This document shows, in pieces, positions 15,193-24,527 of a stretch of DNA of 64,000 bases. A model generated the notes under the pieces. It did not search any database. It worked only from the letters and a program-made list of their open reading frames with translations, and was not told where the DNA came from. How positions within the stretch are numbered: the stretch's first letter is position 1; every line of letters begins with the position of its first letter. Source of the DNA: Paraburkholderia sp. CNPSo 3272. Lineage in GTDB: Bacteria > Pseudomonadota > Gammaproteobacteria > Burkholderiales > Burkholderiaceae. The position numbers were made by a program, and so were the translations under genes. The stretch is taken from contig NZ_JAMBPQ010000030.1 of assembly GCF_024206495.1 (NCBI RefSeq), forward strand, positions 1 through 64,000, read 5' to 3'.

Positions 15193-17055
15193 TTACGATG
15201 CGGATGCAACAGCTCGTTCGGCCGACACGCCGCCGACCGCGGGATGTCCCGTCTCTCTCGCCATTTCCTGTTCGTGCCGCATCAGGTTCAGGCCCGTATG
15301 AACGAGCGCCACATGCGAGAACGCCTGCGGGAAGTTGCCGACCAGGCGCCCCGCAATGGGGTCATATTCCTCGGCGAGCAGTCCCACGTCATTGGCGAGC
15401 GACAGCAGGCGCTCGTACATGTGGCGTGCGTCGTCCATGCGTCCTTGCAGGGCCAGGTTGTCGACCATCCAGAAACTGCACGCAAGGAAGGTGCCTTCCC
15501 CCGGCGGCAGTCCATCGTTGAATTCGGTGGTGCGGTAGCGCATCACAAAACCTTCACACAGGAGGTCGCGCTCGATCGCCGCGACCGTGCCGGCGATGCG
15601 CGGATCCGCCGCGGGCAGGAAGCCGACCAGCGGCATGAGCAGCAGGCTCGCGTCGAGATCGGTGCCGCCGTAGATCTGCGTGAAGGAATTCAGAGCCTCG
15701 TTGTAGCTGCGCTCGCAAATGGTCGCGTGGATAGTCGAGCGCATTTCGCGCCAGTGATCGAGGGGCCCCGGCAGCTCGAATTTTTCCGCCGACTTGATCG
15801 CGCGGTCGAATGCGACCCATGCCATCACCTTCGAGAACGTGAAATGCTGGCGGCCGCCGCGCGTTTCCCAGATGCCCTCGTCGGGCTCGGTCCAGATCGT
15901 CTCCAGGTGCTCGAGCATCGCGCACTGGATCGACCATGCGGTGTCGTCGGCCTGCAAGCCGCCCACGCGCGCGAGGTGCAGAGCATTCATCACTTCGCCG
16001 TAGACGTCGAGCTGCAGCTGGCCGACCGCGTTGTTGCCCACGCGCACCGGTTTCGCGCCTTCGTAGCCGGGCAGCCAGTCGAGTTCGAATTCGGGCAGGC
16101 GGCGCTCGCCGGCGAGCCCGTACATGATCTGCAACTGCGAAGGCGAGCCGGCCATCACGCGGCCCAGCCAGGCGCGCCAGGCGCGGGCTTCGTCGTAGTA
16201 GCCGCCGCGCATCATCGCGAGCAGCGTGATGGTCGCGTCGCGCAGCCAGCAGTAGCGGTAGTCCCAGTTGCGCGTGCCGCCCAACTGCTCCGGCAGCGAC
16301 GTGGTGGGCGCCGCGACGATGCCGCCGGTGGGCTCGTAGGCCAGCGCCTTGAGCGTGATGAGGGAGCGGCGGATGGGTTCGGCCCAGCGGCCCTCTACGG
16401 TGCTGCGCGAGGCCCATTCGGTCCAGAAGTTTTCGGTGCGCGCAAGCGCCGTGAACGGGTCGCGCGGCGGCGGCAGACGCAGGTGCGAGGCCGCATACGA
16501 AAGCGAGAACGGCACCCGTTCGCCTTCCTTCACGTCGAACTGCGCCACCGTGTGCATGTTCTCGCCCTGGAGGTCCACGGGCGTGCGCAGCACGACTGTG
16601 TCGGGGCCCACTGTGGCCTTGATGCCGCTCTCGTAGGTGAGGCGGCTCACCCACGGCACCGAAAAGCCGTAGTCGAAGCGCAGCACGAACTGGCTTTCCA
16701 TGCGCACGGTGCCGCGCCGGCCCACCACGATGCGTACGAGTTCGGACCAGCCGTTGCCAGGCGGCATGAAGTCGATGAGCGTCACGGCCCCTTCGGGCGT
16801 TTCGAAGTCGGTTTCGAGGATCAGCGTGTCGCCGCGATAACGGCGTGTGGTCATGATCTCGACTTTCGCGCCCTCTTCGGGCTGCGCGGGCGCAATGAGC
16901 CAGCGGCCGTTTTCTTCGGTGCCGAGGAGGGCGGCGAAGCACGCGCCGGAGTCGAAGCGCGGCCAGCAGAGCCAGTCGATGGATCCGGCGCGGGAAACGA
17001 GCGCGGCCGTGTGGCCGTCGCCGATCAATGCGTAGTCTTCAATGGGTGCGGGCAT
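15193..17055 (-). CDS. Glycoside hydrolase family 15 protein (glucoamylase/trehalase-like)
   Basis: A 620-residue cytosolic protein. The N-terminal beta-rich region starts MPAPIEDYALIGDGHTAALVS with GSIDWLCWPRFDS. The (alpha/alpha)6 catalytic barrel has RNWDYRYCWLRDAT and ends with a LLAEEYDP segment that carries a likely catalytic Glu. Bacterial GH15 members of this layout include trehalases and glucan 1,4-alpha-glucosidases, so the substrate is not settled. No signal peptide is present, which suggests intracellular trehalose or glycogen-derived glucan. The ORF runs 33 codons upstream, but homology starts at MPAPIEDY. Confidence 0.88.
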   Translation of the reverse strand: MPAPIEDYALIGDGHTAALVSRAGSIDWLCWPRFDSGACFAALLGTEENGRWLIAPAQPEEGAKVEIMTTRRYRGDTLILETDFETPEGAVTLIDFMPPGNGWSELVRIVVGRRGTVRMESQFVLRFDYGFSVPWVSRLTYESGIKATVGPDTVVLRTPVDLQGENMHTVAQFDVKEGERVPFSLSYAASHLRLPPPRDPFTALARTENFWTEWASRSTVEGRWAEPIRRSLITLKALAYEPTGGIVAAPTTSLPEQLGGTRNWDYRYCWLRDATITLLAMMRGGYYDEARAWRAWLGRVMAGSPSQLQIMYGLAGERRLPEFELDWLPGYEGAKPVRVGNNAVGQLQLDVYGEVMNALHLARVGGLQADDTAWSIQCAMLEHLETIWTEPDEGIWETRGGRQHFTFSKVMAWVAFDRAIKSAEKFELPGPLDHWREMRSTIHATICERSYNEALNSFTQIYGGTDLDASLLLMPLVGFLPAADPRIAGTVAAIERDLLCEGFVMRYRTTEFNDGLPPGEGTFLACSFWMVDNLALQGRMDDARHMYERLLSLANDVGLLAEEYDPIAGRLVGNFPQAFSHVALVHTGLNLMRHEQEMARETGHPAVGGVSAERAVASAS

Positions 17056-17231
17056 AGTAAGCAGATTGACAGCGTTGCTCAAAAACGAAAGCCGCTTGCC
17101 GCAGCGGTGCGGCATGCACGCACAAGAGTAGTGGCAGCGGGGGCGCCTGCGCAATGCGTTTTGCGCAGCAGCACGCGCAAATACTCATCTCGCCTGCGTC
17201 AACAAACGCCGTCGGGCGCGACCTGAACGCG

Positions 17232-17381
17232 TCACAGATGTCCGCCCACGCCGAACAGCCCGATGACCCCGATGATGATCAGATACAGCGCGACGATGTA
17301 ATTGAGCAGACGCGGCACGGCGAGAATCAGAATGCCTGCGATGAGCGCGACGAGCGGCCCGATGGCGACGTGAATGTTCAT
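17232..17381 (-). CDS. DUF3096-type 49-residue membrane protein
   Basis: A tiny protein beginning MNIHVAIGPLVALIAGILIL and ending LFGVGGHL. Two hydrophobic helices are separated by a PRLLNY turn. This is the characteristic pattern of DUF3096, widespread small inner-membrane proteins of unknown role, often stress-related by context. It lies 176 nt upstream of the GH15 gene on the same strand and is divergent from the lactonase gene. The function is unknown. Confidence 0.85.
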   Translation of the reverse strand: MNIHVAIGPLVALIAGILILAVPRLLNYIVALYLIIIGVIGLFGVGGHL

Positions 17382-17614
17382 GACGGCTCCGTGGTTGCGG
17401 CGGGTTTCGAACCTTTGCGTAGCTACCTTTGTTGCTTGTTGTTGCTTCGGCTTTGGCCTCGACTCGTTGCTGCGCGCTTGCGGGGCGGGCGCTCGCGACC
17501 TCTCTTATACTGGGCCGGGTCCCATCTGCATCAGACGAAAGCGGGACGAATACGGTCGGCATTGCGACGAAGGCCGACCCGCTTCCCTGCATCGACAAGA
17601 AAAAGGAGGTCGAC

Positions 17615-18907
17615 ATGTTCCTTCGCCGTGCCGCCGCAAACGCCGTGCCTGTGCCGTCATCTGCCGGTGCGGGTAGCCCGTCCAGATCGCGCCGGACTGA
17701 GCGCCGACCCGCGCATCTCCTCACCCAGCTCGTCAAAGGTGTTGTCATCATGGCTTCCGTCGCCGCGACGCATGCGTTCGCGCAATCTGCATCCACGACC
17801 GCGCCCGCGGGCGGTGTTTACAACCTGATCGTCGGCACTTATACGGCTGGCAAGAGCGAGGGCCTCTACGTCTATCACTTCGATACGCAGACTGGCGACA
17901 TGCAGCCGGTCAGCGTGGCGAAGACGGTGAACCCGTCGTTTCTCGTCGTGAGCAAGGACAACCGCTTCGTCTATGCGGTGAACGAGTTGCCGGGCGACAA
18001 CGGTCCCGCCAGTCTGCGCGGCGACGTGAGCGCGTTCGGCTTCGATGCCGCAAGCGGTCAGCTCACGTTTCTCAACAAGGTGTCGGCGCAGGGCAACGAT
18101 CCGTGCTATCTGAGCCTCTCGCCGGATGGGCGCTATCTCTTCGTGGCGAACTACTCGGTCGCGGCCGACCCGGGCGGCAGCTTCGCAGTCCTGCCGGTGC
18201 AGCAGGACGGCACGCTGGGCGAGTCCGTGCTCACCGTGCATCACGAGGGCGGCGGCCCCGTAAAGGGACGTCAGGACAATGCGCACGTGCACTCGACGGT
18301 GTTTTCGCCGGATGGGCACTATCTCTTCACGCAGGATCTCGGCACCGACAAGCTCTGGACTTATCTCTACACGCCGGACGGCAGCCGCGGCCTCGTGAGC
18401 CCGACCGAGTGGCGTTATACCGATGTGAAGTCGGGCAGTGGTCCGCGTCATCTGATCTTCGGCAATGACGGGCGTCACGCGTATCTCACGAGCGAACTGG
18501 CCGCTACCGTGACGGTGTTTGCGTATCACGATGGCCACATGAAGCTGGAACAAGTGGAGAAGCTCGCGGAGCCGGGCTTCGAGGGAACGCAGGGCGCGGC
18601 GGCGCTCCATCTGTCGCCGGACGGCAAGTTCCTCTATGTTTCCAATCGCGGCGACGCCAATGATATTTCGATCTTTGCCGTCGATGGCGACAGCGGCAAG
18701 CTCAAGCGCGTGGGGCGCCAGTCGAGTCTCGGCAAGTCGCCGCGCGAGTTCGCGATCGATCCGACCGGGCAGTGGCTCATCGTCGGCAACCAGAACAGCG
18801 ATACCGCCTACGTGTTCCGCCGCGATCAGCAGACGGGTTTGCTCGAGCCGAACCCGAAGCGCATCGACATCGGCTCGCCGGTCGATTTCAAGTTCGTCGC
18901 GCAATAG
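17615..18907 (+). CDS. Exported lactonase-family beta-propeller protein (6-phosphogluconolactonase-like)
   Basis: A 430-residue protein. About 57 N-terminal residues include a basic stretch and a hydrophobic helix ending VAATHAFAQS, a probable signal peptide preceded by an unusually long n-region (residues 1-38). The rest is a seven-bladed propeller with repeated LSPDGRYLFVAN, FSPDGHYLF and LSPDGKFLYVSNRGD motifs, as in the Pgl/YbhE lactonase family. An exact AAGGAGGT ribosome site (17603-17610) fixes this start. YbhE hydrolyses 6-phosphogluconolactone in the cytosol. An exported copy would see a different sugar lactone, so the substrate is uncertain. Confidence 0.87.
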   Translation: MFLRRAAANAVPVPSSAGAGSPSRSRRTERRPAHLLTQLVKGVVIMASVAATHAFAQSASTTAPAGGVYNLIVGTYTAGKSEGLYVYHFDTQTGDMQPVSVAKTVNPSFLVVSKDNRFVYAVNELPGDNGPASLRGDVSAFGFDAASGQLTFLNKVSAQGNDPCYLSLSPDGRYLFVANYSVAADPGGSFAVLPVQQDGTLGESVLTVHHEGGGPVKGRQDNAHVHSTVFSPDGHYLFTQDLGTDKLWTYLYTPDGSRGLVSPTEWRYTDVKSGSGPRHLIFGNDGRHAYLTSELAATVTVFAYHDGHMKLEQVEKLAEPGFEGTQGAAALHLSPDGKFLYVSNRGDANDISIFAVDGDSGKLKRVGRQSSLGKSPREFAIDPTGQWLIVGNQNSDTAYVFRRDQQTGLLEPNPKRIDIGSPVDFKFVAQ

Positions 18908-18934
18908 CCGGGCTATAGCGTCTCGAGACGGCGA

Positions 18935-18959
18935 AAGAAGGCGCGAGGCGCGCCTTCTT
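18935..18959. terminator. Bidirectional terminator between lactonase and ftsK
   Basis: An 11-bp perfect stem (AAGAAGGCGCG / CGCGCCTTCTT) with an AGG loop lies in the 50-nt convergent gap. One arm overlaps the ftsK stop codon. The A/T-rich base of the stem serves both directions. Confidence 0.7.
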
Positions 18960-21900
18960 ATTCGCCCTGGCCGCCGCCCGGCGCGAGTACTTCGCGGCTG
19001 CCGTTGATGCCCATCGGCGAAACGAGTCCCGCCGTTTCCATCTGTTCGACCAGACGCGCGGCGCGGTTGTAGCCGATGCGCAGTTGCCGCTGCACCGACG
19101 AGATCGACGCGCGCCGCGTGCGCACGACGAACGCCACGGCTTCGTCGTAGAGCGGATCGGCTTCGGCGTCGGGCGAGTCGCCGAACAGGTCCTGCGGCGC
19201 GCCTTCGGCAGCCGGGCCTTCGAGAATGCCTTCGACGTACTCGGGCTCGCCGAACTGCTTCAGATACTCCACCACGGCGTGCACTTCCTCGTCTGCGACG
19301 AACGCGCCGTGCACGCGCTGCGGATAGCCCGTGCCCGGCGGCAGGAACAGCATGTCGCCCTGGCCGAGCAGCGACTCGGCGCCCATCTGGTCGAGAATCG
19401 TGCGCGAGTCGATCTTCGACGACACCTGGAACGCCACCCGCGTCGGAATATTCGCCTTGATGAGACCCGTGATGACGTCCACCGAAGGACGCTGGGTCGC
19501 GAGAATCAGGTGGATGCCGGCGGCGCGCGCCTTCTGGGCGAGACGCGCGATCAATTCTTCAATCTTCTTGCCCGCGACCATCATGAGGTCGGCGAGTTCG
19601 TCGATCACGACCACGATCATCGGCAGCGGCGAGAGCGGCTCGGGGGCTTCCGGCGTGAGCGAGAACGGGTTGCCGATCTTCTTTTCGTGGGCTTGAGCGT
19701 CGCGGATCTTCTGGTTGAAGCCCGCGAGATTGCGCACGCCCACCGCCGACATCAGCCGATAGCGCTTCTCCATCTCGCCCACGCACCAGTTGAGCGCGTT
19801 GGCGGCGAGCTTCATGTCGGTCACGACCGGTGCGAGCAGATGCGGAATGCCTTCGTACACGGAAAGCTCGAGCATCTTCGGATCGATCATGATGAGCCGC
19901 ACGTCCTCGGGCGTCGCCTTGTAGAGCAGCGAAAGGATCATCGCGTTGATCGCGACCGACTTGCCCGAACCCGTCGTGCCCGCGACGAGCATGTGCGGCG
20001 CCTTGGCGAGATCGGTGACGATCGGATGGCCGACGATGTCCTTGCCCATCGCGATCGTGAGCTTCGACTGCGAGCGGTGGTACGGCGCCGATTCGAGGAT
20101 CTCCGAGAGGCGGATCATCTGGCGGCGGGCGTTCGGCAGTTCGAGGCCCATGCAGGTCTTGCCGGGGATCGTTTCGACCACACGGATCGATGTGAGGCCC
20201 AGGCCGCGCGAGAGATCCTTCATCAGGCCGACGATCTGGCTGCCGCGCACGCCAAGCGCGGGATCCACTTCAAAGCGCGTGATGACCGGACCCGCCGAGG
20301 CGCCGACCACCGTCACGGGGACCTTGAACTCCTGAAGACGCTGCTCGATGAGCTGGCTCGTTTCGGCGAGCTTTTGCTCGGAGACGGGCTCGATCTCGGA
20401 CGATGCGCGCTCGAGCAGATCGAGCCCGGGCAGTTCGACCGCCGATGCGCTGAGCGGCTCGAACGCGAAGGACGTCGGCGCGTGGCCGCGTACGGGAGCG
20501 CGCTGGACTACGGGCTCGGGGGCTTCGATGGTTTCGGGTGCTTCGATGGCTTCGGAGACGGCCTCGAAGTCGGAGCTCTCCGCTATGCGTTCGGTGGCGA
20601 CGGCGGGGTAGGGCGCCGCGATCGGAATGGCCACCGACGCAGCAGGCTGCGAGGGAGTCGGAGCGAGCGTGGCCTCGGCGGGCGCAGGACGGCTTTGCGT
20701 TGGCGTTTCGGCAACCCACGGCGGCGTTGCTGCGGGTGCGGGCGCCGGCGTTGCGGGCAGGGGCGTCGCGTCAAAAGGCGTGGTCTGGGTTGCCGGCGCG
20801 CCAGGTGCCCGCAACGCCTCAGCCGCTTCGTCCGCAACCCCTTGCGCTTCATCTATCGACGCGGGGAACGCATCGACGCTGGCAGATTCGCTGCGCGCGA
20901 CGGGCGCGAAAGGCTCGCTCGCCTTCTGCTCTGCCACCGGCGAAGGCAGTGCGTCGAAGGGGGTTGCGGGAGCCGCATGCGTAACCGTCGGCGCGACATC
21001 TGCAGGCGTCGCGTGCGCAGAGGTTTCGAACGCGCTGCCGTACGTGCCGTACGCCGATTCGTCGCGGGTCGTCGTCGACGCCGGTTCGACCACTACGTCG
21101 GCGCGGGTGCTTGCTTCGAGCGGTTGCTCGCTTACGGGCGCGCCGTGCTGCGCAAGCGCGGCGGCGGCATCCGGTTGCGTTTCGCGATCGAGGCGGGGGA
21201 AGTGCACGATGTTCGACGCGGCCGATGTGTCGAACTCGTCGTTTGCCTGGTGCGCAGCGTGCGATTCGGCCGACGCGGGTTGCCCGGCCTGCGCGCTTGC
21301 GGCGACCGGCGTTTGCGTCGCTGCGGGCACTGGCTCTGGCGCCGGTGCCACAACGCGAGAAACCGCTGCGGGCTCAGGCGTAGGCACCTGCTCCTGCACC
21401 GTCGATGGGCTGAACGCGAAGAACGGTTCGACGGCGTGCGTCTCGGCGGGAGCGATGGACGGTTCATCGTCGAGCAGGATCCACGGCATTCCGTGATCCA
21501 GTGTTGGCCAGGGCGAGGGTGTGGCGGGTTCCTGCGCCGCAGCTTGCAGCGGCTCCGCATGCGTCGTCTCGCTCGAGGCGCTTTGCGTAGCTTCGTCCAC
21601 GTGCGACGCCATCGGTTGCCAGGCAGTCGGCGCAGCCATGTAGCCGGCGCTGACGGAATTCGGCTCGGACGATGCCGGGGTCTGAGCCGCGGCAGGGGAG
21701 GGGGCAGCGGACGTCGCGCCTGGTGACGTGTCGCCCGGTTGCGGCGAGGCGTGCGTTTCCACGAACGATGGCTCACCCACGCTTGGCGAAACGTAGTCAC
21801 CGTCCGGCGGCGTGACTGGGGCGAACGTCGTTTCCAGCGACCCGCCCGACGGCGTCACCGGCGCCGCCGCCGTCGCAATGTCCGGCGATGCGCTCGGGAA

Positions 21901-23451
21901 TTGGGCGTGCGTTTGTTCCTCGCCCGCGAGCGCGCCCGCTTCGTCCAGGGTGCGGCGTGCGAGGCTCGCGCCGGCGAGCGTGGTCCAGCGTGCGGCGTTC
22001 TCTTCGATCGAGCGCAACGTTTCGAGCACGCTCGTCGAGAGCGGTGCCTCCGCCTGCGGCGCGCTGGTAGGCGCGGGGCGCGAGTAGGCGGGCGTTGCGG
22101 GCGGCTTTTCTGCCGGATGCGAGCCGAACGACGCGGTGTGCGGCGCACCCATGGGCGGGGGAGGGTTCACGCGCGCGGGCTGCCCCTGCCAGACGTACGG
22201 CTTAGGCGGCTTCGCGACGCGCGGCGGCGCGGCGGCCGCGGCGCGCGCGGCCGTGCTGCCCGCCGCGGGAGGCGGCGCGGCGCGGCGCGGCATGACGGGT
22301 TGTGCGAACGGCGAAGTCAGTGGATCGAGCGGCGCCGGCGTCGTGCCGAACGCGGCACTGCGCGCGGCGGCCGCCGCTGCGGCGGCGCCGGCCGCGAGCG
22401 GCGCACCGTGCACCGCCGCTGAAACCGTTGCCGCAGCTGTGCGCGCACCCGCGCCGGTCATAGCGGCGGCCATGGCCGGCCGCGTGTTAGCCGTCTGCGC
22501 CCGCCACGGCGCATTGGGCTGCGCAGGGACGGCCTGCGCCCCATGCACACCCGCGACGTCCTGCACGGCGCTCGCACCGCGCACCGGCTGGCGGCGTGCG
22601 TCGCCGAGCGGCGCGCCGGGTTGCAACGGCGCGCGCGGCGGCTCCATCGGGGCTCGCGACGCACCCGCAGGCGGCATTTGGGCCGGCGCACGCGTGCCGC
22701 GCAGCCAGTCGGCGGCCGCGGTCGGCTCGGTGCGCGCCCAAGCCGCTGAGGCATCGGCGGGACCACGGAAGCCCGGTTCGGCTCGCCACGAACCCGCGTC
22801 CGCAAACGCGTTCGGTGCGGTGGCAGCGGCCGATGCTGCGCCAAGTCCCGCGGCCATCGCGCCGGCTCTGCGCGGAGTGTCGCGACCCTCGCGCGTGTCA
22901 CGTGTGTCACGTGTGTCACGCGCCGGCGGACGCCAGATCGTCGGCCGTTTGCGTCGCGCGCCGTCGCCAGGCATCGGCGGATTGAAGGTGGCGGCGCTAT
23001 GCGCGGGCAGTCCCTCTTCGGCCGCGGCGCGGCGGCTGCGGCGTTCGCGGCGCGGGCTGTCTTCGGTCTCACGCGCGGCGCGGATGTTCAGGCCGAGCCC
23101 GAGCGAGATGTCGGCCCAGGCGAGGAATTCACGCCAATGGAAGTCGAGCAGCCACGGCAAGCTCACGAGGAAGAGCGCCGTCATTGCGAGCGGCGCGGCG
23201 ACGTGGCCGATGAGCTTGCCGAGCCCGCCCGAAAGTGCGTGGCCGAGTGCGTTGAAACCGGCGATGTCGATGAGCGTCGCCTCGAGCGCGCAGCTCGCCA
23301 CGAGCACGCCGGCGAAGCCGAGCCAGAGCCGGATCGTGCCCGGGCCGCGCAGGCCCGCGCCGCCCGGCAGCACGGACTTGACGAGACGCCAGATCAGAGG
23401 GATGAACCAGACGGCCGAAACGCCGAACCAGCCAGGAACTACCGTGTGCAT
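18958..23451 (-). CDS. ftsK: DNA translocase FtsK, long-linker form
   Basis: A 1497-residue division protein that pumps chromosome ends through the septum and activates XerCD at dif. Three clear N-terminal membrane segments lie within residues 1-125. An Ala/Pro/Thr-rich linker fills about 130-1000, and the motor is at the C-terminal end: Walker A GTTGSGKSVAIN near residue 1160, Walker B MIVVVIDELADL, and a winged-helix gamma domain near the end (RRASISSVQRQLRIGYNRA). E. coli FtsK has 1329 residues and four membrane helices, so the linker here is longer and one helix seems missing. The start MHTVVPGWFG is the most sensible ATG, though weakly supported; 42 further codons are open upstream. Confidence 0.9.
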   Translation of the reverse strand: MHTVVPGWFGVSAVWFIPLIWRLVKSVLPGGAGLRGPGTIRLWLGFAGVLVASCALEATLIDIAGFNALGHALSGGLGKLIGHVAAPLAMTALFLVSLPWLLDFHWREFLAWADISLGLGLNIRAARETEDSPRRERRSRRAAAEEGLPAHSAATFNPPMPGDGARRKRPTIWRPPARDTRDTRDTREGRDTPRRAGAMAAGLGAASAAATAPNAFADAGSWRAEPGFRGPADASAAWARTEPTAAADWLRGTRAPAQMPPAGASRAPMEPPRAPLQPGAPLGDARRQPVRGASAVQDVAGVHGAQAVPAQPNAPWRAQTANTRPAMAAAMTGAGARTAAATVSAAVHGAPLAAGAAAAAAAARSAAFGTTPAPLDPLTSPFAQPVMPRRAAPPPAAGSTAARAAAAAPPRVAKPPKPYVWQGQPARVNPPPPMGAPHTASFGSHPAEKPPATPAYSRPAPTSAPQAEAPLSTSVLETLRSIEENAARWTTLAGASLARRTLDEAGALAGEEQTHAQFPSASPDIATAAAPVTPSGGSLETTFAPVTPPDGDYVSPSVGEPSFVETHASPQPGDTSPGATSAAPSPAAAQTPASSEPNSVSAGYMAAPTAWQPMASHVDEATQSASSETTHAEPLQAAAQEPATPSPWPTLDHGMPWILLDDEPSIAPAETHAVEPFFAFSPSTVQEQVPTPEPAAVSRVVAPAPEPVPAATQTPVAASAQAGQPASAESHAAHQANDEFDTSAASNIVHFPRLDRETQPDAAAALAQHGAPVSEQPLEASTRADVVVEPASTTTRDESAYGTYGSAFETSAHATPADVAPTVTHAAPATPFDALPSPVAEQKASEPFAPVARSESASVDAFPASIDEAQGVADEAAEALRAPGAPATQTTPFDATPLPATPAPAPAATPPWVAETPTQSRPAPAEATLAPTPSQPAASVAIPIAAPYPAVATERIAESSDFEAVSEAIEAPETIEAPEPVVQRAPVRGHAPTSFAFEPLSASAVELPGLDLLERASSEIEPVSEQKLAETSQLIEQRLQEFKVPVTVVGASAGPVITRFEVDPALGVRGSQIVGLMKDLSRGLGLTSIRVVETIPGKTCMGLELPNARRQMIRLSEILESAPYHRSQSKLTIAMGKDIVGHPIVTDLAKAPHMLVAGTTGSGKSVAINAMILSLLYKATPEDVRLIMIDPKMLELSVYEGIPHLLAPVVTDMKLAANALNWCVGEMEKRYRLMSAVGVRNLAGFNQKIRDAQAHEKKIGNPFSLTPEAPEPLSPLPMIVVVIDELADLMMVAGKKIEELIARLAQKARAAGIHLILATQRPSVDVITGLIKANIPTRVAFQVSSKIDSRTILDQMGAESLLGQGDMLFLPPGTGYPQRVHGAFVADEEVHAVVEYLKQFGEPEYVEGILEGPAAEGAPQDLFGDSPDAEADPLYDEAVAFVVRTRRASISSVQRQLRIGYNRAARLVEQMETAGLVSPMGINGSREVLAPGGGQGE
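22893..22919. repeat. 9-bp tandem repeat within the ftsK linker
   Basis: Three consecutive 9-bp units, two of them exactly GTGTGTCAC, encode Arg-Asp-Thr repeats (RDTRDTRDT) in the disordered linker. Unit number changes would keep the frame. Confidence 0.8.
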
Positions 23452-23662
23452 GCCGAAGATGTACGTAGAGAAGGTGTGCGACGTGTGGAGTGTACCCGCT
23501 CGGCCCCTGCGCGCCGCCATCCACTTGAGGGCGGTGTTGCGCGCGGCACGGCAGGCGTTGCGCGCCCGACACGCCAAAGACCCCGCACGGGCCGTTTTGG
23601 TTCGCGCGCAACAAAAAAAGCGCCGCGCCGGGCAAGGGCGCGGCGGCTCATGCGCGCAGCGT

Positions 23663-24337
23663 TCACTGCGCCGGTTTGGCGTCCGAGGCGGCGCCGGGCG
23701 TCGCGGCCGGGCCCGCGCCTGGTTCGGCGCCCTGCTCGGCGAACGTCAGGCGGTCGCCGTTTTCGAGCACGAGAAAGAGCGATTGCGGTTGGCGCATCTG
23801 CACGCCGGAGCGTGCGATATGCGAGAGCGCTTCCAGATAAGCGCCCTCGATATCGCCGCCCGCGCCGATGCACGCCATGCGCGTGCCGCCGAGCTGACCG
23901 AACGAGAGCAGGCCGTTCTTGAGCGTATAGGCGCCGAAGTAACGGTTGCAGCCCGAAAAGCCGCTTGCGCGGCGCTGGCCGCTCTCGGTCGAGAGGTCGA
24001 GCGTAATGGGGCGAGCGTCGGGGTTTTCGGCGTTGCGGCCCGGCAGGGCGCGCATCGTGCCGTCGGCGCGCTTCCATTCCACGAGCTGCCAGTGCGTGTT
24101 GTCGAGCAGCTGCGTCGTGGCGGGGTTGAACGGATCGGGCAGCGGCGCGGAGGCGTCCGTGTGCACGGGCAGCTTGCACGCGCACACCAGCAGGGCCGCA
24201 GCGAGCATCGCCGTGCGCGAGGCCAGCTTTCGCGCGAATTCGCCTCGGGCAGGGCGCAGGCGCTGACGCATATTCATGCGCGGGCTCTGGCTCGGTGCCT
24301 GGATCGGCGTCTGGCTCGCCGTCTGGCTAATAGGCAT
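23663..24337 (-). CDS. META-domain lipoprotein, HslJ-like
   Basis: A 224-residue protein. The N-terminal export signal ends at LLVCAC, a plausible lipobox, predicting an outer-membrane lipoprotein. A META/HslJ domain starts LLDNTHWQLVEWK, contains SGFSGCNRYFGAY and IGGTRMACIG-type segments, and closes with LFLVLENGDRLTF. HslJ is a heat-inducible lipoprotein linked to novobiocin resistance; the biochemical role of META domains is unknown. The start has AGGA 8 nt upstream; a later start (MNMRQRL) would give a more usual signal-peptide length. The last 25 residues are Ala/Gly/Pro-rich. Confidence 0.83.
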   Translation of the reverse strand: MPISQTASQTPIQAPSQSPRMNMRQRLRPARGEFARKLASRTAMLAAALLVCACKLPVHTDASAPLPDPFNPATTQLLDNTHWQLVEWKRADGTMRALPGRNAENPDARPITLDLSTESGQRRASGFSGCNRYFGAYTLKNGLLSFGQLGGTRMACIGAGGDIEGAYLEALSHIARSGVQMRQPQSLFLVLENGDRLTFAEQGAEPGAGPAATPGAASDAKPAQ

Positions 24338-24527
24338 CGCATCGTTCCTCGTAATCGACGAAGGCGTAAGCGTAACGCACCGCGCTGCAGCATGCGAGCG
24401 CAAACGTGTGTGCGCCGCGCCTGAAGCGGGCTGCCGCCGACGCGCCAACGCGCCTCGCCGCGGCAAGGCCGCGTGTTAACATCGGCGCTCTTACGCATTT
24501 GCGCCATACCGCCACTCCGGAGACATC

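Noticed and set aside
19084..21726. 880-codon frame antisense to ftsK
   Set aside because: Arg/Gly-rich shadow of the ftsK motor and linker. No domain is recognisable.
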